A DNA stretch of 64,000 nucleotides, taken from assembly GCF_003386665.1 (NCBI RefSeq), contig NZ_QTUB01000001.1, positions 1,054,001 through 1,118,000 of the forward strand, read 5' to 3'. This DNA comes from Xenorhabdus cabanillasii (lineage in GTDB: Bacteria; Pseudomonadota; Gammaproteobacteria; Enterobacterales; Enterobacteriaceae). The notes beneath the pieces are model-generated. The model ran no database searches. It was not told the origin of the DNA and worked only from the letters and a program-made list of their open reading frames with translations. Positions 33,609-42,529 of the stretch are shown piece by piece (within the stretch, counting starts at the first letter, position 1; every line of letters starts with the position of its first letter). A program made the translations under genes and the position numbers.

Positions 33609-34244
33609 TCAAAACTCATGTATATCAGGTTCGGAGAATTGGCGTAAAATATCAAAATGAATATGCATATTCAGTTTTCTCACGTTTTCAACTTTGATCT
33701 CACCACCTAAAGAAATTGCTGGTTCAAAACCAAATATTTCATTTTCATTTAATAAACCATGATTTTCTATAGCTTTTGAAAAAATACTTGTGTTTGATTC
33801 TTCGGTTAGGTCAAGTGAATCTATATTTTTACTTGAAAAAAAAGTGGAAATATCAAAATCCAACTCTTTTTTTGTTTTCTCTGATGAGTCTTCTTTATCA
33901 TAGAAAATAGTATTAAAGATACATGATATTGACAATATTGTACCAGTCTTTTGCCCGCAGAGATAAAGTTCACCAAAACCGCTTCTAGCGATAACATGAT
34001 AGGAGTCCATGGATTCAAAGGGGGTATCTTCCAGCCACATATCAACAATATCTTCATAATCGTCAGGATTGACAATGCTGAATAAGCCATTTTGATAACT
34101 GTTCCAACCTTCTGTTTTCCAATAGTACAATAGCTGCCCAGGTAATTTTCCCAGCCATTTCTCTATAGATTCAACTGGTACAGCTCTATGTTGAGTTGCT
34201 TCTCCCCATTTTTTTATAAAATACTCAAAATCTTCATCACGCAT
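33609..34244 (-). CDS. GAD-like/DUF1851 protein, Tdi1-type T6SS immunity protein
   Basis: 211 residues, acidic and soluble. The N-terminal GAD-like part (~20-125, with WLGKLPGQLLYYWKTEGWNS, NPDDYEDIVDMWLEDTPF, FGELYLCG) and a DUF1851-like C-terminal part (~150-211) give the order seen in Tdi1. Tdi1 neutralises Tde1-type DNases. Its start codon overlaps the effector stop (TAATG), so the pair is translationally coupled, as toxin-immunity genes usually are. AT-rich. Confidence 0.82.
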   Translation of the reverse strand: MRDEDFEYFIKKWGEATQHRAVPVESIEKWLGKLPGQLLYYWKTEGWNSYQNGLFSIVNPDDYEDIVDMWLEDTPFESMDSYHVIARSGFGELYLCGQKTGTILSISCIFNTIFYDKEDSSEKTKKELDFDISTFFSSKNIDSLDLTEESNTSIFSKAIENHGLLNENEIFGFEPAISLGGEIKVENVRKLNMHIHFDILRQFSEPDIHEF

Positions 34245-35614
34245 TATTTATTCCTCTTCTTACGTTTTTGAGGTTTCTTTTTATTATTTCGACACACTTC
34301 TAATTGAACATTCATCTTAGCGTCACTCAAACCACTGTCAATGGCTTCTTGGGCTGCTTTATCTAATGTTGATATACGATAAGACCAACTTTTCCCAATA
34401 GCGCTGTTCACGTTAGTACTACCGGCTCTTGTGGGCTTAGGATGATTTTGCCCTCCCGCCGACATATCCGGTTCGTGCAAGGCAGCCAGCCCATCCATTA
34501 TTTTATCAGTTTTATTTTTTGCTAGTTCTTCTGCTTTATTTGGTAAAACGCCTTTATTTCTTTGACTCTTATATATTCGTTTGAATATTTTATCGCTTAA
34601 AGATTTTCTAAATTTATCCTGTGCAGGAGCAGCTGCCGTATTACGACCAATACCTTTGTTACTATCCTCTTTTGCTTGTTTAAAGGCTTTTCTAGCAGCC
34701 TGAAATTCAGCAGGTGTCATTTCATTAATTGCATCCTGCTGCCTGCGAAGTTGAGCCTCATACTCTTGTACATAGGCTTTTCTTTCTTTGTCTGTTTTTA
34801 ATGATTTATAATGCTTTCCATTATAGGGGTTAAAACAAGAGGGTTTTGTTTTCTTAACGCCTTTGATCTTACCCCCTTTATTTTGCTGGCTCTCTTTTAG
34901 CTCCTTTTTAAGCTCTTCTGGATTTTTTTGGGGTGTTTTTTCATCTCTTTTCTCTGCTCTTTCCTGTCTTCGCCTGGCTCGGGAGTTCTTCCGCGCTTCT
35001 CCCTTGCCGGAGAACATTGACATCACTTTTGACCCGCCCTTAGCGATACCTTTAACCATTCCCTTGACTATTCCTTTCGGGTTTAAATCACCCAGTACTG
35101 CACCGAGTTCCTGCTCAGGATTATCTAATGTCATCCTGAGTACATCAAGATTACCGGTGGCTGCCATTTCCCTGGCCTCTTCAGCAGCTTCCGATAACAC
35201 CTTTGCATGCTCTTTATTGCCGAAGAGTTTATACCATCTTGCCGCGTCTTCCATATCACGAGCTGCCTCCCGTTGGGCAGCCGGATACGCAAGTTCTGCA
35301 ATATCAACCCCAAAATTCCAGGTATCTTTTGCCGTCCCTTTGCCCATTTCGGCAGCACTTTTACCCCCCTCAACAACCGCATTTTTCGCGCTGTCATAGG
35401 CGCGAGCGGAAAAACTTTTTTCGGTTTGTGTGCCGGATTTGAGGATTGGACTTGCTTCACCGGGGGCTTTAGTGACCTGAGGAGGTTGCCCGACAATTTC
35501 ACCTATTGTGTTGCCTTCCCCTGTTGGGGAATCATTGCGCGCCTTTTTCTCCAGCAAAGGCTGATCACTCACCGTAGGCGGTGTTTTTTTTGTTTTTTGT
35601 GGTTTCTTGGCCAT
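34244..35614 (-). CDS. T6SS DNase effector with Ntox15 domain (Tde1-like)
   Basis: 456 residues. The N-terminal half is helical and low in complexity, with a Gly-rich GIVKGMVKGIAKGGSKVM part (~182-199) such as binds membranes or chaperones in Tde proteins. The C-terminal half (~258-425) fits Ntox15: SCFNPYNGKHYKS, a basic helical middle, and the signature HxxD as AALHEPDMSAGG (His380, Asp383). That motif is needed for DNase activity in Tde1. AAGGATAC precedes the start. Placed after vgrG, DUF2169 and a PAAR-like gene and before its immunity gene. It is probably injected into rival bacteria. Confidence 0.85.
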   Translation of the reverse strand: MAKKPQKTKKTPPTVSDQPLLEKKARNDSPTGEGNTIGEIVGQPPQVTKAPGEASPILKSGTQTEKSFSARAYDSAKNAVVEGGKSAAEMGKGTAKDTWNFGVDIAELAYPAAQREAARDMEDAARWYKLFGNKEHAKVLSEAAEEAREMAATGNLDVLRMTLDNPEQELGAVLGDLNPKGIVKGMVKGIAKGGSKVMSMFSGKGEARKNSRARRRQERAEKRDEKTPQKNPEELKKELKESQQNKGGKIKGVKKTKPSCFNPYNGKHYKSLKTDKERKAYVQEYEAQLRRQQDAINEMTPAEFQAARKAFKQAKEDSNKGIGRNTAAAPAQDKFRKSLSDKIFKRIYKSQRNKGVLPNKAEELAKNKTDKIMDGLAALHEPDMSAGGQNHPKPTRAGSTNVNSAIGKSWSYRISTLDKAAQEAIDSGLSDAKMNVQLEVCRNNKKKPQKRKKRNK

Positions 35615-35624
35615 AGCCGTATCC

Positions 35625-35981
35625 TTATGCGCCGTTCATCCAGAATTTGTCACCGTGTCGCAGTAGAAGCCTGTTGCCTGCCCGGACACTTTTTGAGTGC
35701 TCTTTAGGATGGCACTTGCCTCCCACGGTGCCGCTTTTGATGCCATTGGCAACGCCGGGTTGGTCGCCCAGTGTCTGGGGCACAAAGCTTTGTGCGAAAA
35801 CCACCAGGGGTTTGCCGTTTGCTCGCACAGATTTGACCGGCACAGAGCTGTCTGCCAGTTTGGCCACGACCGGATAGGGAATGGGTGGCGTTGAGGCACC
35901 CATCGGTGTTTTGCACACATCCGGCACTATACTGACGACCATCCATTGCGTTGCCGTTCGGGCGAAGTAGTTATCAGCCAT
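35625..35981 (-). CDS. DUF4150 PAAR-like T6SS spike-tip protein
   Basis: 118 residues. The DUF4150 pattern is clear: VPDVCKTPMGASTPPIPYPV near 23-42 and GGKCHPKEHSKSVRAGNRLL near 83-104. DUF4150 proteins cap the VgrG spike like PAAR domains. ATG at 35981 (overlapping the DUF2169 stop by 8 bp) is preferred to 35999. It carries no toxin domain of its own. The toxin is the next gene. Confidence 0.85.
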   Translation of the reverse strand: MADNYFARTATQWMVVSIVPDVCKTPMGASTPPIPYPVVAKLADSSVPVKSVRANGKPLVVFAQSFVPQTLGDQPGVANGIKSGTVGGKCHPKEHSKSVRAGNRLLLRHGDKFWMNGA

Positions 35982-37200
35982 AATGCAGCTCCTTGCCATC
36001 GCCTAAATCGATCCTGACCAGAGGGGCATCCGGCTTCATTTCAAACCGCGCCTCCATCAATCTGATAGACTCGTCAATTTCGGCGTGATAGCGGTAGGTC
36101 ATGGAAAGGGTGAGCGCTTCGCTGTCGATAATTAAGGTATCCAGATACATCAGGTCAGGTATCATTTCGCCATTCATCATTCTCAGTAGCATAAAGGGGC
36201 GGTGTCCCGGTAGCTGCACTCGCAGTATGCCTTCACGGGTTAAGTGGAACAGGCTGATACGGATATTGTTATCGGGATGGTCGATTTGCTGGTCTTCCGG
36301 CGCGTTATTCCAGTAACCAAAATCAAAATCGTCAGGCAAATACGGATGACGCTCTTCCAGCCAGGTTTCATCATAGGTGCCCGCTTTGGTTCGGCGGGGT
36401 AACCAGGGACGGCCAATGATACCGAAACCCGCAGGTTGGCAGCTGGGGTCGGTGATAGGCGTTGGCGGTTCTGTGTTGTAGGAGAAGTTTTTCCCAGTGA
36501 TAGGTGCATCCGGGTATTCAATACGGGGTGCAGGGTAGCGGGAAAGCGCTTTCGCTTCCGCATACCAGGGGGTGACAAATCCTGTACCAATCGGATTGTA
36601 TTCGAAAGTGGCATGAGCTATCGGAGGTGCATCTTTTTCCGGATGCAGTTCCCGTTGCTCAGCGGACAACCTGAATTCAGCAGCTACGGCAGCGGCTGTC
36701 TCATCGTCATCATAGATTCTGCATTGCCCTCCAAAGGCGTATTGGTAGTCTATCGGCAATTCCGTGAATTTTTGCGGTGATGTCAGTTGCCATTCGTCCT
36801 CTGACGTACGTTGAAACTCGCGTTCTCCCCAGACCAGCAACGTTTTGTCGATAAGGGGCTGCCGGTCTGCTGTGGTGACGAGTAATCGTATGGGGACTCT
36901 TTCGGCGGGAATGCCGCCCTGCGCATAGGCCACGCCGTTGACAATGACATCACATTTCGGCTTTAACGGTGCCAGATCGCTTTCCTGTAGGACGGAGGAC
37001 TGGTTGAGTTCGCCACTGAATTCATCCTGCAATGCCAGCTCACCAAATGGTTCGGTTAAGACGGCCTGATAATACGGTCCGTCGCCGATAGGCTGGAGCT
37101 GATAGACGATTTTCATCGCCACAACATGATATTCTTCGTCTTCGGTATCGAGCATCTTGTAGTGCATAACCGAAAAAGGGGTCAGATTTTTAAATTCCAT
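35974..37200 (-). CDS. DUF2169 T6SS effector adaptor
   Basis: 408 residues starting MEFKNLTPFSVMHYKMLD, typical of DUF2169 proteins, with PIDYQYAFGGQCR, EYNPIGTGF and RPWLPRRTKAGTYDETWLE. DUF2169 adaptors sit between vgrG and PAAR/effector genes and are needed to load the effector on the spike. 11 bp from vgrG, so in one operon. Confidence 0.88.
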   Translation of the reverse strand: MEFKNLTPFSVMHYKMLDTEDEEYHVVAMKIVYQLQPIGDGPYYQAVLTEPFGELALQDEFSGELNQSSVLQESDLAPLKPKCDVIVNGVAYAQGGIPAERVPIRLLVTTADRQPLIDKTLLVWGEREFQRTSEDEWQLTSPQKFTELPIDYQYAFGGQCRIYDDDETAAAVAAEFRLSAEQRELHPEKDAPPIAHATFEYNPIGTGFVTPWYAEAKALSRYPAPRIEYPDAPITGKNFSYNTEPPTPITDPSCQPAGFGIIGRPWLPRRTKAGTYDETWLEERHPYLPDDFDFGYWNNAPEDQQIDHPDNNIRISLFHLTREGILRVQLPGHRPFMLLRMMNGEMIPDLMYLDTLIIDSEALTLSMTYRYHAEIDESIRLMEARFEMKPDAPLVRIDLGDGKELHYG

Positions 37201-37211
37201 CTCTAAGCTCC

Positions 37212-39053
37212 TTAGTTCAGGTCGATGTCCTGCGCGCTGATTTGAATGGCATCACTGGCCTGGAACAGGAAATTATTCCCCTGAATGGTGACATTACCCA
37301 GTTTGTCCATGCGCAGAACACTGCTGCCACAACGCAGTTCAATAACCGTACCTGCGGTAATGGATAAAGACTCACCGACGTCAAGTGTATCCGTCAGGCC
37401 AATGGTCTCTTCTCGGTGTTCATAGACTTCAATGTTCTGATTTTTCTCGATAGTTTCAGAATGGTTTGCCAGCACATGGGTATCACGGTCATTGAGTACT
37501 TTGGTATTCATGTCCTTCTGGGCATGGATAAACACTTCTTCACTGCCTTTCGCATCCTCAAACCGCAGTTCGTTAAAGCCTTTGCCTTTGTGGGTTTTGG
37601 TCTTGAACGTGGTGCGGGTTTTCTGCGAAGGCAAATCCAGCGGCGGGCGGTTCAGACCGTTGTAGACACAGCCGGTGACTATCGGGCGGTCAATATCGCC
37701 GTTCAGGTAAGAGACAATCACTTCCTGCCCGATGCGCGGGATGGCCATAAAACCAAATCCGTTTCCGTTCCAGCCCTGAGCCACGCGTACCCAGCAGGAG
37801 GCACCGTCATCCGCTTTGTCATAACGGTTCCAGTGAAAATGGACTTTTATCGCGCCGTCTTTATTGACGAAGATTTCTTCCCCTTCCGGGCCAACCACTG
37901 TGGCGGTTTCATCGCCATCGGCCAGTGGCTTGTAATGGAACGGCGGACGCCAGTCGGCAAGACCGTCGATAAAACTAAAGTGATTGCTCAGTGTGGTGCC
38001 CTCGCCGCCGTTATCGCCCATGGCTCCCGGACAGCGGCCGTGATGGCTGATCCCGACAATCTGCCAGCGGGCATTGAGCGGAGCGTGCGGGTGGCTGTTG
38101 ATTTCAAAGATTTTGCCCGGCATCAGTTTGATGCAGTTACTGCTGCCGCTGCCGGTCTTTTTCTGGTTATCCAGTGCCTCATGGCGGTATTTGAGGAACG
38201 GTTTGGCTGCCGCATCTTTTTGAAAACGCCCGTAACTTTCAAACACGGTATACGGGGTTTGGCTGCCAAAATCGCGGAAACCTTCACTGCTTTGCATATG
38301 CGAGAGGTGATAACGCGGATTGTCATAGTTAAAGTCTTTGTGGAGGCTGCGTTGCGGACTCATGCCGACACCCAGCCGCACCTGATAAATCGTATCGATG
38401 CCGTGGGCAGTTTCCGGTTGTGGGCTGTAGGTCAACGGTAATCCTGCGGTCATCCCTAAATGGCTGTCACTGAAAAAGGCCGTTTCATCCTCAAACCAAA
38501 AACTGATACCTTCTTCCGCCGCCAGTCGGCTGAAAAATCCATAGTCAGATTCGCGTTTCTGGGTCACGTATTCCCGGTCTTGATGAGGATCGTAGAGTTT
38601 CGAATCCGCCCGCACGTAATGTTTTTTCATCAAATCCGTCAGGATGGCAGGCACATTTTGCTGATGGAATATCCGGCTTTCCTGATTCAACGTCAGGCGC
38701 CAGAGTGCCGGCCGCACGGTCAGGGTATACAGGGTTTTATTGCCGTCGGTGCCGGCCCAGTCAGCATGAGAGATGATGCCGGTGATTTTGCGTTGCAGTT
38801 GTACGCCTTGGAAAACTTGCAACACCGCTTCCTGCATCAACAAGGCGGTTAAATCGATTTCTGGTTTAGGCCGAAAGGGGTTATCGGGCAGAGACTGAAC
38901 CAGTGTCAGATTGAGGGTAAACAGTTCAGATAATCCCTCTTGCAGGGAAAACTCCCCTACCGCAAACGTTGATTCAGGCAGCCCCGCGACCTGAAACGTA
39001 AACCGCAAGCCACTTTTGGCGGCAGGCAGCTTATCAATAATATTTTTCATCAT
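37212..39053 (-). CDS. vgrG: T6SS spike protein VgrG
   Basis: 613 residues. The gp27-like N-terminal part (~15-370) includes RESDYGFFSRLAAEEGISFW. The gp5-like OB/needle part includes VHFHWNRYDK, CWVRVAQGWNG and PRIGQEVIVSYLNGD. It ends in a beta-helix (IEKNQNIEVYEHREE) without a C-terminal effector extension. It forms the trimeric tip of the T6SS. The cargo therefore encodes its own tip, adaptor, cap, effector and immunity. Confidence 0.94.
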   Translation of the reverse strand: MMKNIIDKLPAAKSGLRFTFQVAGLPESTFAVGEFSLQEGLSELFTLNLTLVQSLPDNPFRPKPEIDLTALLMQEAVLQVFQGVQLQRKITGIISHADWAGTDGNKTLYTLTVRPALWRLTLNQESRIFHQQNVPAILTDLMKKHYVRADSKLYDPHQDREYVTQKRESDYGFFSRLAAEEGISFWFEDETAFFSDSHLGMTAGLPLTYSPQPETAHGIDTIYQVRLGVGMSPQRSLHKDFNYDNPRYHLSHMQSSEGFRDFGSQTPYTVFESYGRFQKDAAAKPFLKYRHEALDNQKKTGSGSSNCIKLMPGKIFEINSHPHAPLNARWQIVGISHHGRCPGAMGDNGGEGTTLSNHFSFIDGLADWRPPFHYKPLADGDETATVVGPEGEEIFVNKDGAIKVHFHWNRYDKADDGASCWVRVAQGWNGNGFGFMAIPRIGQEVIVSYLNGDIDRPIVTGCVYNGLNRPPLDLPSQKTRTTFKTKTHKGKGFNELRFEDAKGSEEVFIHAQKDMNTKVLNDRDTHVLANHSETIEKNQNIEVYEHREETIGLTDTLDVGESLSITAGTVIELRCGSSVLRMDKLGNVTIQGNNFLFQASDAIQISAQDIDLN

Positions 39054-39089
39054 AGTGTGTTTTGTTCCTTATTGTGATGAGTCAATGGC

Positions 39090-40848
39090 TTACATCTCCC
39101 TGCGTGTTCCGTAGACTTCCCGGAAAGCCCACAACACGCCGCGCGTGTCCGGGGTAGACACATCCAGCTTGACGAAGGTGGACTGGCTGATAAAACACGC
39201 CATGGCTTCATGGACTAACCGGCAAAAGCGGTACATTTCCCCCGCGTTGGCGTAACAATCGGGGTTGAGCGTCAGCCCTACCCAATGTCCGCGGACAGGG
39301 CGGCCGTATTTCAGGCGATCAGTGAGGTGTTCATCTGTCCGGACAATGCCATCGATATGTCGGCGGATATGGTGGCTGAGCGGGCGATTGAGTTCGGCGT
39401 AAGGGTCAAACTGGCGGAGAAACTGTTTCAGGCCGTCGGTGGCAAATAATAACACCGGCGGGCTGGAAAGACAGGAGAGCAATGGCCAACTGGCATTATC
39501 TTGCAGCAAGGGCGGATAATCGTCAGAGACCGGCAGAATATTGTGTACGCTGAGGTGGGCGGGTGAGCCTTCCTGTGTGATGGTAATGTCGCCGGGTTTT
39601 AAGGTCATGGCCTGCGTGTGGTAACCCAGAAAATCACCGACAACAGCGAGTTCAGGTAAGTGCAGTGCGGGTTTGCCGGTCAGATCAAAAAAAATGCAGC
39701 TGGTGTTTCAGCCTGCCCAGTAGATCCCGTTCACGGTGGTACAGGTAATAAAACGTCTCGGGTTCCCCTTCTTCCGCCAGTTCGGGGGTTGACGGCGTAA
39801 ACTGGTCGATGGGCAGATAGCGGTAGGGTGAGCCCCGTTGCTGGGTTTCATCAGGTTGCTGAACGACCTGAATATCACGCAGCCGGAATAACTGTACGGA
39901 TTCACCCAGGGACAACGGGTAGCGATGGTCGCCCTCACCCAGCGGCAAGGGTTGGCTGATCAAGGGTTCCAAATGAATAGCCGGCACACAGCCCAGCATA
40001 AAAGCATCGCTGACATCATCCAGTGGTAATTCGCCTTTAAAACGGAAAACCAACTCAAAACTGCCGTCGTCATTGAGCGGGACTTCACGACAACTGTCGC
40101 TGATATCTACCGTCATAAAGTTATACAAATGAGGCAGTGCATAATATTCCATCAGCAGTTGCATACCCGCGTAAGTGCGTTTTTCCATCGGCAGGATCGG
40201 AGTATCAAACAGGTTATGCCAGCCATACGGAAAGCTGCTCAGTTTGCGCTGTTCGCCTTGGGTTCTGAGGCTCATCTCACAGATATGTTCGTCCAGCCAC
40301 AGGCTTAATTGTGCTGCCCGCGCATTGTCCGTGCCGAGGAAAAAAGACAGCGCCCCGCTTGGCCAGACGGAAGAAGAAATACCCGCCTGGCAAAGCGTCA
40401 GCACGATTTCGCTGTGCGTACCGATTTTTTTGACTACCTTGCTTCGTACAATAAGGGGTTCGATATGCAGAGGGCGGCAGGTTTTAAAGGTGAGCAACTG
40501 GCCGTTGACTTCCGCAGAAATTGGCGTGCTGGCCGGAATGTCAACAGTGCCCTGATGTTCGCCGTCAATGGGATGAAACTGCATAATGGTTGTGGGCGGA
40601 ATGGGACTCAGGGCAGTAGGCCAGATACGGGACAGGATGCCGTGGGAGATTTCGGGGCAATCATCCTCAATTTTATCCCGTAAGTTGGCAATCAACAGGG
40701 CAAAAGCCTCGAAAACACGCTCAATGTCGGGATCATGGGAAGCAAACAGAAAATCAGCCAGATGAGGCGATGTTTTCGCCACGTATTGAGCCAGTTCGCG
40801 CAAATAGGTTCTTTCCCGCAGATACATGGACTCCTTGTTGTTTTTCAT
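39090..40848 (-). pseudogene. tssF: TssF T6SS baseplate protein, split by a frameshift in an A8 run
   Basis: The first frame (40848 to 39685) encodes the TssF N-terminal ~387 residues (LRERTYLRELAQYVAKTSPH, then LADFLFASHDPDIERVFEAF). The same protein continues in another frame (from 39684 down to 39090) with LPELAVVGDFLGYHTQAM, WPLLSCLSSPPVLL and the C-terminal baseplate part. The break is at a run of eight A (39687-39694; T on the coding strand). Removing one base restores HFFDLTGKPAL and a protein of about 585 residues, normal for TssF. No other baseplate or sheath gene is present, so the gene depends on a T6SS elsewhere or is a relic. Confidence 0.82.
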
Positions 40849-41151
40849 TGGCTTTCTCTTTTTATCCTAATGTACCGATGAATAGTTAATCGGCATGTTA
40901 TGCATAAAGTTTACATAAAATCAGTATGATGCTCGTAGAGGAAGGGTATTGTACGAAATTACTCATTAATATGTTTAATGCTATTCAGTTTTTTAATCAT
41001 TTAGGAAAAGTCTCATTCCTCGTTATGTGTCATGGTGTAGCGAAATCTGGGACAGGTGTTTTTTTGCATTTTGCAAAAATGAATTGTTTGCTGATTTTTG
41101 TCCCTATTTTCTTCACGCTGTTCCGATGTTTTGTGGCATGGAAAGGACGCG
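40849..41151. promoter_or_regulatory. Divergent region between tssF and TIGR03757
   Basis: About 300 bp of AT-rich DNA without a supported gene. It should hold the promoter of the T6SS cassette (minus) and one for the resumed transfer genes (plus). A strong small hairpin, TTTTTGCA/TGCAAAAA (41061-41079), lies inside GGGACA...TGTCCC arms. Confidence 0.4.
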
Positions 41152-41551
41152 ATGAAAAAAACGGGTTTACTGTTCCTGATGGGATGGATGGTGTCTCTGT
41201 CCTCGGGGGGCCAAAACGGTAGTGTACACTGACCGCCAGTACCCGCCGGTGAATCTGACACCGGACAGCCATGTGGTCTGGCTGGATGCGGCTGAACAGC
41301 ATCAGAAAAAAACCTTCCCTCAACTTTCCGCTGATCCCCAGCAGGCAACCCTTCAGGCACAGGCCGTGCTGCAATCGCCCCAATGGCGTCAGCAGGAACA
41401 GCTGCTTATCAACGCCTACCGTGATGTTGTTGAAGCCTGGCAACGGGGTGTGCGTCAGTACCCGGCGGTGGTCTTTGATGATCGTGATGTGGTGTATGGC
41501 ACCGCAGATGTGGCTAAAGCGGCGGCGCTCAGGGAGCAACACCGGCCATGA
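41152..41551 (+). pseudogene. TIGR03757-family ICE protein, frameshifted in a G6 run
   Basis: ATG 41152, after AAAGGACGCG, starts a signal-peptide frame (TGLLFLMGWMVSLSS) that runs into a stop at 41230. The mature protein lies in the next frame: AKTVVYTDRQYPPVNL, then VVWLDAAEQHQ, up to the stop at 41551. This is TIGR03757. The frames join if one G is removed from the run of six at 41205-41210 (SSG-AKTVVY). Without the fix the protein could start only at GTG 41222 and would lack its export signal. The 4-bp overlap with the next gene is normal. Confidence 0.75.
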
Positions 41552-42516
41552 ATCCGTCACATATTGCTTTTCCTGTGCTCATCACGCTGGTTGCGGCGTT
41601 TGCGCCGGCCACACAAGCCGCCATCAATACGGCCCAAATTGTGGCCGGCAGCCTCTCACCTGCCTGTATTCAGTGGCGGGTCAGCGGCATTTGTTACTGG
41701 CTGTTCTGTTCATGGCATGGCTGCACGGTAAAAACCTCGGTCAAAGTGACTCATTTCCTGCCGCAGACGGTGGTCTCCACCTATCATGCACCCGGCGGCA
41801 ATCCGTGGTCTGAAATGGCGCAAATCAGCGCCTTATCCGGCGGGCTGGAAAATACGGTGACCAGCGCCTTATCTAACTTCACTACCGGCGGGGGCAATCA
41901 TAATACTCAGGTTGCCGGAAAGCGCAGTACCCATCTGCGTTTCAAATACGCTGATGCTATCGGGCATCCCGCCACCACGCTGATAGGCGGGCAAATTCCG
42001 GGTTACTCCTGTAAAAGTGCAGCGACGCCACTGATGCCTTATTTCCTCAGCACGCTGGATACGGTGGCGTGGCGCAGCGGGTTGCCGGAGTCATTTTATC
42101 CAGAAGCTCTTATCCCTGGTCAGCGGGAACTGGGTAGCCAGATGCGTGGCAATATGTGGGGAAATCTCTACCCGCGTTCCGGTTTTGTTACGCAGGCGGA
42201 TGAAGATAAAGCCTCGGCGGTGGTGGCGCAGCGGGTGGCCGACATCATGACCCGTACCGGGCAACCCCATGTCTATCAGCCGCTGACCAGGCAACGCCGT
42301 GACGGCTACTGGCCACCGCCGCCGGTGACGGAAAATACCGGCACGAAAAATCATCAGTGGCAGCGGTTATCGCCACAGTTAAGTCAGTCTTGTGCCGTGT
42401 TTCCTGACGGAACACATTCCGCTGCCATGAATGGCAATCAGGCCTATGCCTTGTGGCAACCCTACAGCTGTTGCAAACGGCGCGGGCAGCGTTTTCTCAG
42501 CAGTACGGATATTTGA
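41548..42516 (+). CDS. TIGR03756-family ICE protein (TraU-like)
   Basis: 322 residues with a signal peptide (VLITLVAAFAPATQA). The cysteine-rich CIQWRVSGICYWLFCSWHGC (~44-63) is the hallmark of the TraU/TIGR03756 group, and more Cys occur near the end (CCKRRG). It is a periplasmic mating-pair stabilisation protein, probably held by disulfides. ATGA overlap with the gene before. Confidence 0.88.
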   Translation: MNPSHIAFPVLITLVAAFAPATQAAINTAQIVAGSLSPACIQWRVSGICYWLFCSWHGCTVKTSVKVTHFLPQTVVSTYHAPGGNPWSEMAQISALSGGLENTVTSALSNFTTGGGNHNTQVAGKRSTHLRFKYADAIGHPATTLIGGQIPGYSCKSAATPLMPYFLSTLDTVAWRSGLPESFYPEALIPGQRELGSQMRGNMWGNLYPRSGFVTQADEDKASAVVAQRVADIMTRTGQPHVYQPLTRQRRDGYWPPPPVTENTGTKNHQWQRLSPQLSQSCAVFPDGTHSAAMNGNQAYALWQPYSCCKRRGQRFLSSTDI

Positions 42517-42529
42517 ATCAGGAGGTCGG

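Noticed and set aside
34863..35399. Plus-strand open frame opposite the Ntox15 effector
   Set aside because: Hydrophobic low-complexity translation antisense to the Ala/Lys-rich effector; no start signal.
37416..38441. 341-codon plus-strand open frame opposite vgrG
   Set aside because: It lies fully antisense to a clear VgrG, has no ribosome site and no recognisable domain. It is a shadow of GC-rich coding DNA.
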